Shown piece by piece: positions 35,433 to 44,152 of a DNA stretch of 64,000 bases. Position numbers and translations under genes: made by a program. A model generated the notes under the pieces. It was given only the letters and a program-made list of their open reading frames with translations. It was not told the DNA's origin and did no database searches. The stretch spans positions 62,001 through 126,000 of the forward strand of contig ONCP01000002.1 of NCBI GenBank assembly GCA_900316385.1, in the 5' to 3' direction. Every line of letters starts with the position of its first letter. Position 1 is the first letter of the stretch. Source of the DNA: an uncultured Eubacteriales bacterium (GTDB lineage: Bacteria; Bacillota; Clostridia; Oscillospirales; Acutalibacteraceae).

Positions 35433-36617
35433 TTAATAGCTTTTGATAAGGTCGCCGAGCGCCTTTATGCCCTTTTCGAGTTGTTCGTCGGTCGGAGTTG
35501 AGAAATTGATTCGGAAGCCGTTAGTGGTCTCGGTCTCGTCGGTCAGGAAGGCGTTGCCCGGAACGACGCATACCTTGTGGTCGATCGCGTCGCGCACGAA
35601 CGCGGGCATATCAACTCCGTCGGGAAGCCTGCACCATATGAACAGACCGCCGTCGATCTTGTCGTAGGTGATCTCGGGAGCGCAGTATTTGTCAAGCAGA
35701 TCCATGCAGAACCTTGCCTTGGCCCTGTAAATCGAGCGCAGCTTTTCCAAGTGAGCCTCAAAATCATACTTGGTGAGGAACTCATAGCAAAGCATCTGCG
35801 ACCAGATGTTGGTGTGAACGTCGCTGCCCTGCTTGCAAACGGTCATTTTCTGGATTATAGGCTGAGGAGCGATGACATAAGCGACGCGGATACCGGGGGA
35901 GATCACCTTTGAGAAGCTTCCCGCGTAAATCACCCTGCCGTCCTCGTCGAACGTTTTGATCGCGGGCAGGAACTCGCCGCTGTAACGCAGGTCGCCGTAG
36001 GGGTTGTCCTCAAGGATCAGCACGTTGTACTTTTGGGCGAGCTCGTAAACCATTTTGCGCTTCTCAAGCGACATCGTAACTCCCGAGGGGTTCTGGAAGT
36101 TCGGAATGGTGTATATGAATTTTGTGTCGGGATTCGCCTTGAGCGCTTCCTCGAGCTTATCGGTGTTCATACCGTCGCTTTCAACCTCAACTCCCACAAG
36201 CCTCGCGTTGTAAGCTCTGAAGGAATTGAGCGAGCCGATGAACGAGGGAGCCTCGGTGATGACTACGTCGCCCTCGTTTACAAGAGATTTGGTCGCGAAA
36301 TCCATGATCTGCTGGGCGCCCGTCGTGATTATGATATCGTCCTTATCCGAACCTATATCGTATTTTTCCTTCATATATTTTCTGAGGTGAGCCCTCAGGG
36401 GAGCGTAGCCCTCGGTAACGCTGTACTGCAACAGCGCGATAGGATTCTCCCTGAAAAGTCTAGCCGATATCTCCTCAAGCTCCTTAACGGGGAACGCGTC
36501 GGGAGAGGGATTTCCCGCCGAAAGCGACACCACCGTGGGGTCGGCCGCGTATTTGAATATTTCTCTGATAGCGCTGGGCTTCAGGTTGTTGGTTCTGTCG
36601 GAAAAAATATACTCCAT
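35433..36617 (-). CDS. PLP-dependent aminotransferase, 2-aminoadipate/aromatic type
   Basis: 394 residues. Fold type I class I/II aminotransferase of the MocR-like/ARO8 group: SLSAGNPSPDAFP near the N-terminus, TGAQQIMDF for PLP phosphate, NFQNPSG, and the PLP lysine in GSFSKVISPG. Probably uses aromatic or branched amino acids or 2-aminoadipate. GGAGG lies 8 bases before the ATG at 36617; the frame extends upstream without a ribosome site. Upstream of trpS in the same operon, which hints at, but does not prove, an aromatic substrate. Confidence 0.9.
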   Translation of the reverse strand: MEYIFSDRTNNLKPSAIREIFKYAADPTVVSLSAGNPSPDAFPVKELEEISARLFRENPIALLQYSVTEGYAPLRAHLRKYMKEKYDIGSDKDDIIITTGAQQIMDFATKSLVNEGDVVITEAPSFIGSLNSFRAYNARLVGVEVESDGMNTDKLEEALKANPDTKFIYTIPNFQNPSGVTMSLEKRKMVYELAQKYNVLILEDNPYGDLRYSGEFLPAIKTFDEDGRVIYAGSFSKVISPGIRVAYVIAPQPIIQKMTVCKQGSDVHTNIWSQMLCYEFLTKYDFEAHLEKLRSIYRAKARFCMDLLDKYCAPEITYDKIDGGLFIWCRLPDGVDMPAFVRDAIDHKVCVVPGNAFLTDETETTNGFRINFSTPTDEQLEKGIKALGDLIKSY

Positions 36618-36724
36618 AATCTGCCTCCGTAAAAACAATCTAAAAAGTATTTTATCACATAAAAGCGTTTCTTTCAAGTACTGTATTTATGACCAAAAAA
36701 TAATATATAATAAGCAAAAAAACA

Positions 36725-36753
36725 TTGTAATGTAATATTTTATGGTGTATAAT
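36725..36753 (+). promoter_or_regulatory. Promoter of the DHHW/Nudix/serpin operon
   Basis: TTGTAA (36725-36730), 17-base spacer, TATAAT (36748-36753). Confidence 0.75.
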
Positions 36754-36815
36754 AATATAAAGTATCATAAAATAGGGAAATATGTATTGTAAGGTATATG
36801 AAAGGGGGCATTTGT

Positions 36816-38039
36816 TTGCCGTACGGATATAATAACAGGAACAGCTACCGAGGTTCAACGGGCTACAAGCCGTCGGCGCGTCAAAGAGACAGGAGCAAAA
36901 GAAGGCTCAACAGGCGCAGGCTCCGCAACCGCGCAATAATCATAACCGCGGGTGTGCTCATTCTCGCGTTGATCTTCTTCATTATGTTCAAATTTTTCAG
37001 CTGTGTATGCGGCTCCGTAAGCGGACAGGGAAGCGTTATTGATACCTCCACCGTCCAAAAGAAGGAAACCGCGAAGCCTGTTTCCGAGAAAAAGACCGAG
37101 GACGAATTCAAGGCTCCCGAGATCAAGGACACCGCAAAGAAAACCAAGGGCGTTACCGAGGCAGGAATGTATGTGTGGAACAAGGCGTGCTTCGAGCCGT
37201 TCTACGGAGAGGCGGACAAGGCTAAGGAATACGCGGGCGTAATGAATTACGCCAAGAAAACTCTCGGTAAGGATATCAACGTTTATTCCGTCATAGTCCC
37301 GAACCATATCGAAATGGGATTGCCCGAGAGGCTCAAGAATACCGACGGCGGTATCGCGACAAACTCTCAGGCCGAGTACATAAAGACGGCGTACAACGCT
37401 ATGAACAAGGATGTCAAGCACATCAACGCCTACAACAAGCTTTCCGAGCACTGCAACGACTATATCTACTTCAATTCCGACCATCACTGGACGGGTCTCG
37501 GCGCTTACTACGCCTACACCGCCTTTATGGAGGAGACCAAGCAGACGCCTATCAAGCTTGAGGACTGCACCGAGAACACTATCAAGGGCTTTACGGGCAG
37601 CTTTACCGAGCTTGTCACTAAGCCGCTGAAGAAGGATACGGTGTATTTCTGGTCAATGCCGTTTGACCTTACCAACACCTTTACAGACGAGAGCGGCGAA
37701 GAAAACACCGCCGAAACGCTCTATTACTGGTACGCTACGGGCGGCCGCGATACCTACGGCGTGTTCCTCTTCGGCGATATGCCGCTTGAGGTCATCAAGA
37801 GCAAGAGCCCGAACGCCAAGGGCAAGATCGCGATAGTTCACGAGAGCTACGGCAACGCCTTTGTGCCGTACTTCACAAATAACTACAAGGAAGTTTACTC
37901 GATAGATTTCCGTTCGTGGAACGGCGATCTCAAATCATATTGTAAAGAAAAAGGCATCAACAACGTATTGTTTATCAACGGAGTAATGAGCTCCGCGACC
38001 GAGGATCTGCTTCAGGCGCTTAAAACCAAGGTCGGCTGA
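36816..38039 (+). CDS. DHHW-family membrane-anchored protein (SGNH/AlgX-like)
   Basis: 407 residues from a TTG start. A very basic N-terminus (about 20-40) precedes one membrane helix (about 42-63); the rest is outside. The family-defining DHHW (222-225, in FNSDHHWTG) and a Ser in HESYGNAF (Ser344) are arranged as in AlgX/AlgJ-like SGNH hydrolases or acetyl-esterases, suggesting O-acetyl transfer on a cell-surface glycan. AGGGGG lies 7 bases before the TTG; an ATG six codons earlier has only a poor site, so the start is uncertain. Activity is inference. Confidence 0.78.
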   Translation: MPYGYNNRNSYRGSTGYKPSARQRDRSKRRLNRRRLRNRAIIITAGVLILALIFFIMFKFFSCVCGSVSGQGSVIDTSTVQKKETAKPVSEKKTEDEFKAPEIKDTAKKTKGVTEAGMYVWNKACFEPFYGEADKAKEYAGVMNYAKKTLGKDINVYSVIVPNHIEMGLPERLKNTDGGIATNSQAEYIKTAYNAMNKDVKHINAYNKLSEHCNDYIYFNSDHHWTGLGAYYAYTAFMEETKQTPIKLEDCTENTIKGFTGSFTELVTKPLKKDTVYFWSMPFDLTNTFTDESGEENTAETLYYWYATGGRDTYGVFLFGDMPLEVIKSKSPNAKGKIAIVHESYGNAFVPYFTNNYKEVYSIDFRSWNGDLKSYCKEKGINNVLFINGVMSSATEDLLQALKTKVG

Positions 38040-38067
38040 AAACACATCGGGGAGAGGGGGACAGAAT

Positions 38068-38757
38068 ATGCTGGCTAACAAGGTAGGAGTCAATATTTTC
38101 GGCAAGCTCAGCCGCGATCTTTATTCGGGCTACGTGAGCCTTGATAATTCCGAGCGCAAAAAAGCTTATGTTCTGTCCGACAAGCCCGTTAACGAGTATT
38201 TCAAGGGCGTGGTCGTCGCGGTCGCTGTGTTCGACGACGTCGAGGAAAGGCTCATAGTCGCCGCCGAAAACGCGGTTTACTACGAGCCCGAGCTCAGAGT
38301 CAGCTTTTCTTATCTCAAAAACACCGAGCTAACCTCGATCAAATGCCTTTATGAGAAATCCTGCGGCGCGATCGTCTTTTACAAGGCAAAGACCAGTATG
38401 CGTATCCTGCTGGTCAAGAACAACAACGGCCGCTACTGGAGCTTCCCGAAGGGTCATATCGAGATCGGCGAGACCGAAAAGGAAACCGCCGTCCGTGAGA
38501 TCAAGGAGGAGACCAATCTCGACGTCGAGATCAAGGACAATTTCCGAGAGGTCAGCGAGTACTGTCCGTTCGGTAAGATCCGTAAGCGCGTCGTGTTCTT
38601 CCTCGCTCAGGCGTTCACCGATAACGTCAGGGTCCAGGAGGAGGAGATCGCCGAATACACATGGGTGGATATACAGCAGGCGAGAAAGCTCTGCGTCTAT
38701 GACAATGATCTCAGGATTATCAACAAAGCGGAAACCGCTATCAAGCTAATTAAATAA
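38068..38757 (+). CDS. Nudix hydrolase with extra N-terminal domain
   Basis: 229 residues. The C-terminal half has a full Nudix box (GHIEIGETEKETAVREIKEE) in a MutT/Ap4A-like context (WSFPKGH). The first 100 residues form a separate domain I do not recognise. Cytoplasmic. Follows the DHHW gene by 28 bases and precedes the serpin by 12, so it is probably in the same operon. Substrate unknown. Confidence 0.85.
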   Translation: MLANKVGVNIFGKLSRDLYSGYVSLDNSERKKAYVLSDKPVNEYFKGVVVAVAVFDDVEERLIVAAENAVYYEPELRVSFSYLKNTELTSIKCLYEKSCGAIVFYKAKTSMRILLVKNNNGRYWSFPKGHIEIGETEKETAVREIKEETNLDVEIKDNFREVSEYCPFGKIRKRVVFFLAQAFTDNVRVQEEEIAEYTWVDIQQARKLCVYDNDLRIINKAETAIKLIK

Positions 38758-38769
38758 GGAGTGAAATAT

Positions 38770-40410
38770 ATGAAGAAAACAGTCAGCTTATTACTGATAA
38801 TAACTCTTCTTGCAAGCGTTTTTTGCGCGATTCCCGTAAGCGCGGACGCGGCAGTCAAGAGGGTGAGCCTAAAGGCGAACTCCGCGACGCTCAAAATTTC
38901 AAAAAAGAACGACAAGACCGTTCGCGGAACATATGAGATAAAGCTTAAAAAGGTAAAGGGAGCAAAGCTCAAGTCAACAAGCTACAAAAGCTCAAATTCA
39001 AAGATCGCCGCGGTCAGCTCCAAGGGAAAGATCACCGCAAAGGCGAAGGGCTCCGCGAAAATCACGGTAGCCGTTAAGTTTATCTTCAAAAAGCGCACAT
39101 ACAAAAAGAATATGACCTTCAAGGTCACGGTCAAGGACACGAGAAAATCGACGCCCGTAACCCCTGTGGAGCCGACAAAGCCCGCCGAGACCGAACCGTT
39201 CTCCGACGAGTACGCTGTTCCTCTCAACGACCCGCCTCAGATCGACGGTACAAAAACCAAGAGCCTCAAGGATAAGGATTTCCTCGACAAGCTCTCGGGC
39301 TTTTCCTCAAAGCTCTATGAAATGTGCTCCAAGGAAGCGGATGATAACTACGTAATGTCTCCCGTTTCGGTCTATCTCGCGCTCGCGATGCTCTATTCCG
39401 TCGGCGACGACGGCGTAAAGAGCGACATCGAGAGCCTCGCCGAAATGAATTCCGAGGATTTTAAAAAGACGGGCGAGCTGTTCAAGAGCCTTATCAACGA
39501 GTACAAGAGCTTCAACGGTGATACTGTCAGCAGACTCGATCTCACCAACTCTGTATGGATCGACGACAGCAAGGACGCCGACGCACAGACCCTTAAAAAG
39601 CTCGCTGACGATATGTTCTGTCAGGCGTTCAAAACTCCGTTCGGCGCCAACAACAAGGCGGCAAACAACGCGATCCGCAAATACATCAAGCATCAGACAA
39701 ACGGACTGATAGATCAGGATTTTGACCTTTATCCCGACACGCTCTTCGCTCTGATCAACACGCTTTATTTCAAGGACGTCTGGGATCTGGAGCGCAACGG
39801 TCTCAGCGTAAAACAGAAGGATTTTAAATTCGAGAACGGCTCTAAAAAGGTTGAGTTCCTTGAGGGCGAATATATCAACGGAAAGGTTCAGCAGACCGAA
39901 AAAGCCAAGTATTTCTACGCGACCACCTCTCAGGGCTACAAGGTCAAGTTCATTCTTCCCAAGAGCGGATATACGCTTGATCAGGCTATGAATGCCGCCG
40001 ACCTCAACACGATCAACCGCCGCTCCGATTTCGGAGTATTTGACGATGACGGCACCGAGCATTACACACGTTGTATCTTCCCGAGCTTCAAGCTCGAGAA
40101 GGAAACTCCTCTCAAGAAGATTTTTGAGAACAACAATCTTCTCAAAAACGCCTTTACGAGCTATTTTTCGCCGCTTCTCAAGGATGAGGAGCTCTGCGTT
40201 TCTGATATCAAGCATAAGGTAGTGCTTGACGTCAGCAAGACGGGCGTAGAGGGAGCCGCGGTCACGATAATCTCCAGTAAGGCGAACTCCGCTTTTCCTG
40301 ATCATAAGATCGAGTATCACGATTTTGTTCTTGACAGCGCGTTCGGCTTCATCGTCACCGATCCGTCCGACGTAGTCCTCTTTGAAGGCAAGGTCACGGA
40401 TCCCGCATAG
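38770..40410 (+). CDS. Secreted serpin with N-terminal Ig-like domain
   Basis: 546 residues. Signal peptide 1-22 (ending VSADA), a lysine-rich BIG2-type Ig-like domain (about 28-125), a Pro/Thr linker, then a serpin domain from about 165 (VMSPVSVYLALAML) to the end (AFGFIVTDPSDVVLFEG). The reactive-loop hinge is visible at about 490-499 (KTGVEGAAVT), with Gly and small residues as needed for loop insertion, so it may inhibit. By the usual count P1-P1' would be near Asn506-Ser507. Start at 38770 follows AGGAG. Probably a surface or released inhibitor of host or competitor proteases. Confidence 0.9.
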   Translation: MKKTVSLLLIITLLASVFCAIPVSADAAVKRVSLKANSATLKISKKNDKTVRGTYEIKLKKVKGAKLKSTSYKSSNSKIAAVSSKGKITAKAKGSAKITVAVKFIFKKRTYKKNMTFKVTVKDTRKSTPVTPVEPTKPAETEPFSDEYAVPLNDPPQIDGTKTKSLKDKDFLDKLSGFSSKLYEMCSKEADDNYVMSPVSVYLALAMLYSVGDDGVKSDIESLAEMNSEDFKKTGELFKSLINEYKSFNGDTVSRLDLTNSVWIDDSKDADAQTLKKLADDMFCQAFKTPFGANNKAANNAIRKYIKHQTNGLIDQDFDLYPDTLFALINTLYFKDVWDLERNGLSVKQKDFKFENGSKKVEFLEGEYINGKVQQTEKAKYFYATTSQGYKVKFILPKSGYTLDQAMNAADLNTINRRSDFGVFDDDGTEHYTRCIFPSFKLEKETPLKKIFENNNLLKNAFTSYFSPLLKDEELCVSDIKHKVVLDVSKTGVEGAAVTIISSKANSAFPDHKIEYHDFVLDSAFGFIVTDPSDVVLFEGKVTDPA

Positions 40411-40421
40411 TAAATTATCTC

Positions 40422-40450
40422 GGCGTTCCCGTTACCGCGGGAACGCCTTT
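40422..40450 (+). terminator. Serpin operon terminator
   Basis: Perfect 10-bp stem GGCGTTCCCG / CGGGAACGCC followed by TTTG. Confidence 0.75.
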
Positions 40451-40473
40451 GTTAAAAAGAAAGTCGGTAGAAT

Positions 40474-40635
40474 ATGGTAAAACAGCTTATTGAAAAAAAG
40501 GAGAGAAAGGTTGAGTATGTGGAGCTGATCTACGACTTGATGGTGTTGTTCAGAGAGAATATGTACGTTAATATCGCGGTTTCCGCGGCCTATGTTTTTT
40601 CCGTATTCGCCGTTATTTACCGCAACAGAAGCTGA
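40474..40635 (+). pseudogene. LtrA-like relic (N-terminus joined to C-terminal end)
   Basis: A 53-codon reading frame. Residues 1-25 (KKERKVEYVELIYDLM) match the start of low-temperature-requirement protein A, a membrane protein of 350-400 residues, and the tail is one hydrophobic helix ending in YRNRS, as at the end of such proteins. The central part is missing, suggesting an internal deletion that kept frame. No proper ribosome site. Hairpin terminator follows. Assignment rests on a short match. Confidence 0.4.
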
Positions 40636-40648
40636 TACAAAAGAATCA

Positions 40649-40678
40649 AAAGCCGACAGGAGTTTTTCTGTCGGCTTT
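40649..40678. terminator. Hairpin after the LtrA-like relic
   Basis: Perfect 11-bp stem AAAGCCGACAG / CTGTCGGCTTT. Confidence 0.6.
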
Positions 40679-40696
40679 AAAAACGTCATATTGCAA

Positions 40697-40734
40697 GAAA
40701 AACAGCTTCGGAAATCCAACTCCGAAGCTGTTTT
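40697..40734 (-). terminator. rpiB-like gene terminator
   Basis: Perfect 12-bp stem AACAGCTTCGGA / TCCGAAGCTGTT, followed on the minus strand by TTTTTC. Confidence 0.8.
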
Positions 40735-40750
40735 GATAAAGATTTGTGAT

Positions 40751-41212
40751 TTACTTGACGGGAACACAGTGCTCGTCGTTGATTTTCTGAACCTTCTTAA
40801 CGCGGCGAACATATTTGTCGGCAGTCAGCGGCTCGGTTTTCATAAATGTTTTGACATTCTCCATAGCGATCATACCGCCGATGATCTTCGCGCCGAGGCA
40901 AAGCACGTTCGCGTCGTTATGCTCTCGGGCAAGCTGAGCGCAGAAGGGATCCTGACAAACGCAGGCGTAGATCCCGTTGACCTTGTTCGCGATCATCGCG
41001 CTCCCGTAGCCTACCCCGTCCACAAAGATACCTCTGTCACATTCGCCCTTGGCGACAGCCAAAGCCGCGGGAAGAACAAAATCCGACAAATCACAGGACT
41101 GTTCGTCATATGCTCCGAAATCCACAACCGTATGTCCCTGAGATTCGAGATATTCCTTGATCTCATTTTTCATGGATGTGCCCGCGTGATCGTTTGCCAT
41201 AGCGATTTTCAT
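40751..41212 (-). CDS. Sugar-phosphate isomerase, RpiB/LacA/LacB family
   Basis: 153 residues. The family start MKIAMANDHAG and the phosphate-binding REHNDANVLCLG segment are present. In true RpiB the central motif is ICGTGIG with a catalytic cysteine; here it reads VDGVGYG, with Asp in place of Cys, more like galactose-6-phosphate isomerase subunits LacA/LacB. It may interconvert ribose or allose type 5/6-phosphates or another sugar phosphate. Stands alone with its own terminator. Family is certain, reaction is not. Confidence 0.82.
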   Translation of the reverse strand: MKIAMANDHAGTSMKNEIKEYLESQGHTVVDFGAYDEQSCDLSDFVLPAALAVAKGECDRGIFVDGVGYGSAMIANKVNGIYACVCQDPFCAQLAREHNDANVLCLGAKIIGGMIAMENVKTFMKTEPLTADKYVRRVKKVQKINDEHCVPVK

Positions 41213-41245
41213 AATAATCAGCTCCCTCTGTAATATGGTAATTTA

Positions 41246-41273
41246 AGTATAACACAAAAAAGCGAAAAAACAA
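41246..41273 (-). promoter_or_regulatory. Candidate promoter of the RpiB-like gene
   Basis: Minus strand TTGTTT (41273-41268), 16-base spacer, TATACT (41251-41246). Confidence 0.5.
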
Positions 41274-41487
41274 TTATTTATCGTGATATTTTCTGCGTTC
41301 AAGAGGTATATTTCCATATGTTAAGGCAAAAACGATCGATCGGGCTTTAAAGAAACTGTACGATGCGGCTGTATATGGACAAAACTGCTGTTTTTTGATA
41401 TTATATTATAAGCACCGGTTCGTATGAAAATCACGATACCGAGCGGTAAGGAAAAAATTTTAATAACTGCTTTTGTGCGGAAAGGCT

Positions 41488-42288
41488 ATGAAAAATATGA
41501 TAAACAAACTTTTTGAAAAGCTGTCCGAATTTGATCAGGTCGAGGCGATCGCGCTCGGCGGCTCGCGTTCGGGAGAAAGCTATGATGAAAAATCCGATTA
41601 TGATGTGTATGTTTACATCACCGCGCCGATAGGGGAAGAAAGCAGGCGCGCGCTGTTGTCCGATTACTGCAAGTATATGGAGATCGGAAATCATTACTGG
41701 GAATACGAGGATAACTGCGTTTTAAAAAACGGGATCGACATCGATATCCTTTACCGCGATCTGGACGAGTTTTGCGACGGGGTTGCAAGTGTAACGGAAA
41801 GATTCGAGGCGCACAACGGATATACTACCTGTATGTGGCACAATCTTTTGACCTGTAAGATCGTCTGCGATAAACGCGGAAGGCTTCAGGACGCCAAAGA
41901 CCGCTTTTCTGTCTCGTATCCAGATGAGCTTAGAAATAACATCATCAAAAGGAACACCGATCTTTTATATAACGCTATGCCCGCGTATTCCTTCCAGCTG
42001 AAAAAAGCGAACGGCAGAAACGACAGGGTCAGCGTTGTCCACAGAACAGCCGCATTTCTGGAATCGTATTTTGATGTGATTTTCGCGCTGAATAAGCAAA
42101 CACATCCGGGCGAAAAGCGCCTGATCGAGCTCTGCGCGCGGAATTGTAAGATCCTTCCCGACCGCTTTGAAGAGAACCTTAACCGTCTCTTTGACGATAT
42201 GCTGACACACGGCGATAAGCTGACCGAGGATTTGAATGAGATTATCTCGGAGCTCAAGTTGACATTGAAGCGCGAGAACATTTCGTGA
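41488..42288 (+). CDS. Nucleotidyltransferase-domain protein (DUF4037-like)
   Basis: 266 residues. The N-terminus has the minimal nucleotidyltransferase signature GGSRSGES ... KSDYDVYVY (about 30-50) with the paired acidic residues, and a third acidic residue in DIDILY. The helical C-terminal part resembles DUF4037 proteins and aminoglycoside-type nucleotidyltransferases. Substrate unknown. The ATG at 41488 is close to GGAAAGG; the ATG three codons later would have a more normal spacing. Bases 41274-41487 have no gene. Confidence 0.72.
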   Translation: MKNMINKLFEKLSEFDQVEAIALGGSRSGESYDEKSDYDVYVYITAPIGEESRRALLSDYCKYMEIGNHYWEYEDNCVLKNGIDIDILYRDLDEFCDGVASVTERFEAHNGYTTCMWHNLLTCKIVCDKRGRLQDAKDRFSVSYPDELRNNIIKRNTDLLYNAMPAYSFQLKKANGRNDRVSVVHRTAAFLESYFDVIFALNKQTHPGEKRLIELCARNCKILPDRFEENLNRLFDDMLTHGDKLTEDLNEIISELKLTLKRENIS

Positions 42289-42405
42289 GCGAAATCATCA
42301 AGGCTTTGGACGAGGCGCGGTAGAGATTAGGAAAAAGGCTCGCGATGCCATTGAACCGAAAACACTATCAGCGCGGAAACAAAGCGGTAAACGAAGTGAA
42401 TAGTA

Positions 42406-42960
42406 ATGAAACGAATAAAAATGATAAGTCTCTTTTTCACATTTATGAAAATCGGGCTGTTTACCTTTGGCGGCGGCTACGCGATGTTACCTCTGATTCA
42501 GCGTGAGACCGTCGAGAATAAAAAATGGATAAGCGACGAGGATATTCTTGATATCGTAGCGATCGCCGAATCGACCCCGGGACCTATCGCTATCAACGCG
42601 GCGACCTTTGTCGGCTATCGCGTCGGAGGTTTTTTGGGAGCTCTGGCGGCGACGGTCGGCATAGTGCTTCCGTCCTTTGTGATAATCACTGCGATCTCTT
42701 TCGCGCTCGTGAAATTTCAGGATGTCCGCTGGATCAGGTTCGCCTTCAACGGCATACGAGCAGGAGTTCTCGCGTTGATAGTCAAAGCGCTGTGGATGAT
42801 GTACAAGCAAAGCCCAAAAGGGATTATTGCTTACCTGATTATGCTCGGCGCCTTTCTGGTGACCGCGTTTTTGCCCGTAAATGTCGTCTTTGTGATACTG
42901 ACCTGCGCGGCGGTCGGGATCGCGCGGGCGCTGATCGTGAGCAGGAGGGACAAGGGATGA
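42406..42960 (+). CDS. Chromate transporter, half-size subunit 1
   Basis: 184 residues, about five to six membrane helices. CHR-domain signatures FTFGGGYAMLPLIQRE near the N-terminus and AESTPGPIAINAATFVGYR. Half-size CHR proteins come as adjacent pairs that act together; the second follows with an ATGA overlap. Family members export chromate or move related anions; the true substrate is not known for most Clostridia. No clear ribosome site; 117 bases upstream contain no gene. Confidence 0.9.
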   Translation: MKRIKMISLFFTFMKIGLFTFGGGYAMLPLIQRETVENKKWISDEDILDIVAIAESTPGPIAINAATFVGYRVGGFLGALAATVGIVLPSFVIITAISFALVKFQDVRWIRFAFNGIRAGVLALIVKALWMMYKQSPKGIIAYLIMLGAFLVTAFLPVNVVFVILTCAAVGIARALIVSRRDKG

Positions 42961-43523
42961 TTTATCTTGATCTGTTCCTCGCTTTTCTGAAAATAGGGTT
43001 GTTCACCTTCGGCGGCGGTTACGCGATGCTGCCGATGATTCAGGAGGAAGTAACAGCGCACGGCTGGCTGAGTCAGAGTGATCTGATCGATTTTATTGCC
43101 GTCAGCGAAAGCACACCCGGGCCGTTCGCGATGAATATCGCGACCTTTATCGGCACACGTACAGGCGGCGTATTCGGCAGCTTATGCGCGACTCTCGGTG
43201 TGGTGCTGCCGTCGTTTGTGATTATCCTGATCGTCGCAAGGTGCTATCAAAAATTCAAAACCAGCAGATTGGTCGTCGGCGCGATGAACGGCTTGAAACC
43301 CGCTGTGGTCGGGCTGATAGCCGCGGCGTTGCTTTCGCTCTCGCAAACGGTATTCTTCCCGACGGGATTGAGCGTATCGGTTTTAGGAACGGCGCAGTTT
43401 TTCGTGTCGCTCGGTATCTTTGCCGTCGCGGTAGTTCTCGCTTTCAAAAAGCTCCACCCGATCCTGATAATCCTGCTTTCGGCGGCTGTCGGGGTGACGG
43501 CAGGATATTTGTTGCCGACATAA
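42957..43523 (+). CDS. Chromate transporter, half-size subunit 2
   Basis: 188 residues with the same CHR-domain motifs as its neighbour (FTFGGGYAMLPMIQEE; SESTPGPFAMNIATFIG). Start overlaps the stop of subunit 1, so the two are translationally coupled and probably form an antiparallel pair in the membrane. Confidence 0.9.
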   Translation: MIYLDLFLAFLKIGLFTFGGGYAMLPMIQEEVTAHGWLSQSDLIDFIAVSESTPGPFAMNIATFIGTRTGGVFGSLCATLGVVLPSFVIILIVARCYQKFKTSRLVVGAMNGLKPAVVGLIAAALLSLSQTVFFPTGLSVSVLGTAQFFVSLGIFAVAVVLAFKKLHPILIILLSAAVGVTAGYLLPT

Positions 43524-43531
43524 AGACCTAA

Positions 43532-43693
43532 TATGATGAAGCTTCGAGTGCTTGTATAAATCGGAATTTGCAGGAGGGAGACCACGCCGAAAACGGTCAA
43601 TGGTATTACATTGAACACTTAGGTTACGATTATAACGCGATCGATGACGCGCGTCTCTACGGCTTTGTCTGTCGGGGCTCCCGACAAATTTAG
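43532..43693 (+). pseudogene. Possible relic of an unknown gene
   Basis: A 53-codon open stretch without a start codon or ribosome site (including ENGQWYYIEHLGYDYNAIDD) that ends with TAG before the YjbR-type gene. Amino-acid composition looks protein-like, but no family was recognised. Could be chance. Confidence 0.2.
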
Positions 43694-43714
43694 ATTAATG
43701 TAAGGAAGAGTCAG

Positions 43715-44083
43715 ATGAATAAGAGAGAATTGCAAAAGTACATTGCTGAAACTTACAATACAGATCCCGACTTTCCGTGGGAGAGTAACCCAACCTTTGC
43801 AGTTTACCGACACCAAAGCAACAGAAAGTGGTTTGCTTTGGTGATGGATATTCCAAAGTCAAAGCTCGGCTTGCATGAGGACGGCGATATCGATATTGTC
43901 AATCTGAAATGTGAGCCCGCGCTGATAGGCTCGCTCAGATTAGAAAAAGGTTTCTTTCCGGCCTACCATATGAGCAAGGATAAATGGATTTCCGTTGCCT
44001 TGGACGGCAGCGTGGATGATGAGCAGCTTTTGTTTCTGCTCGATATGAGTTTTGAGCTTACAGACGTTAAGATAAAAAAGTAG
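43715..44083 (+). CDS. MmcQ/YjbR-family protein
   Basis: 122 residues. Conserved features of the family: ESNPTFAVYRHQSNRKWFAL in the middle and KGFFPAYHMSKDKWISVAL near the end. The YjbR fold resembles a DNA-binding CyaY-like domain; cellular role is poorly known. GGAAGAG lies 5 bases before the ATG. Confidence 0.88.
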   Translation: MNKRELQKYIAETYNTDPDFPWESNPTFAVYRHQSNRKWFALVMDIPKSKLGLHEDGDIDIVNLKCEPALIGSLRLEKGFFPAYHMSKDKWISVALDGSVDDEQLLFLLDMSFELTDVKIKK

Positions 44084-44152
44084 AAGCGACTTATATATTT
44101 CCTAAAACATTAATTACCTAAAAAATTGCATTGAAACAGGAGATTGCGGATC

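Noticed and set aside
42289..42405. Short coding remnant between the nucleotidyltransferase and chromate genes
   Set aside because: Open stretches are short and show no recognisable motif; may be chance.
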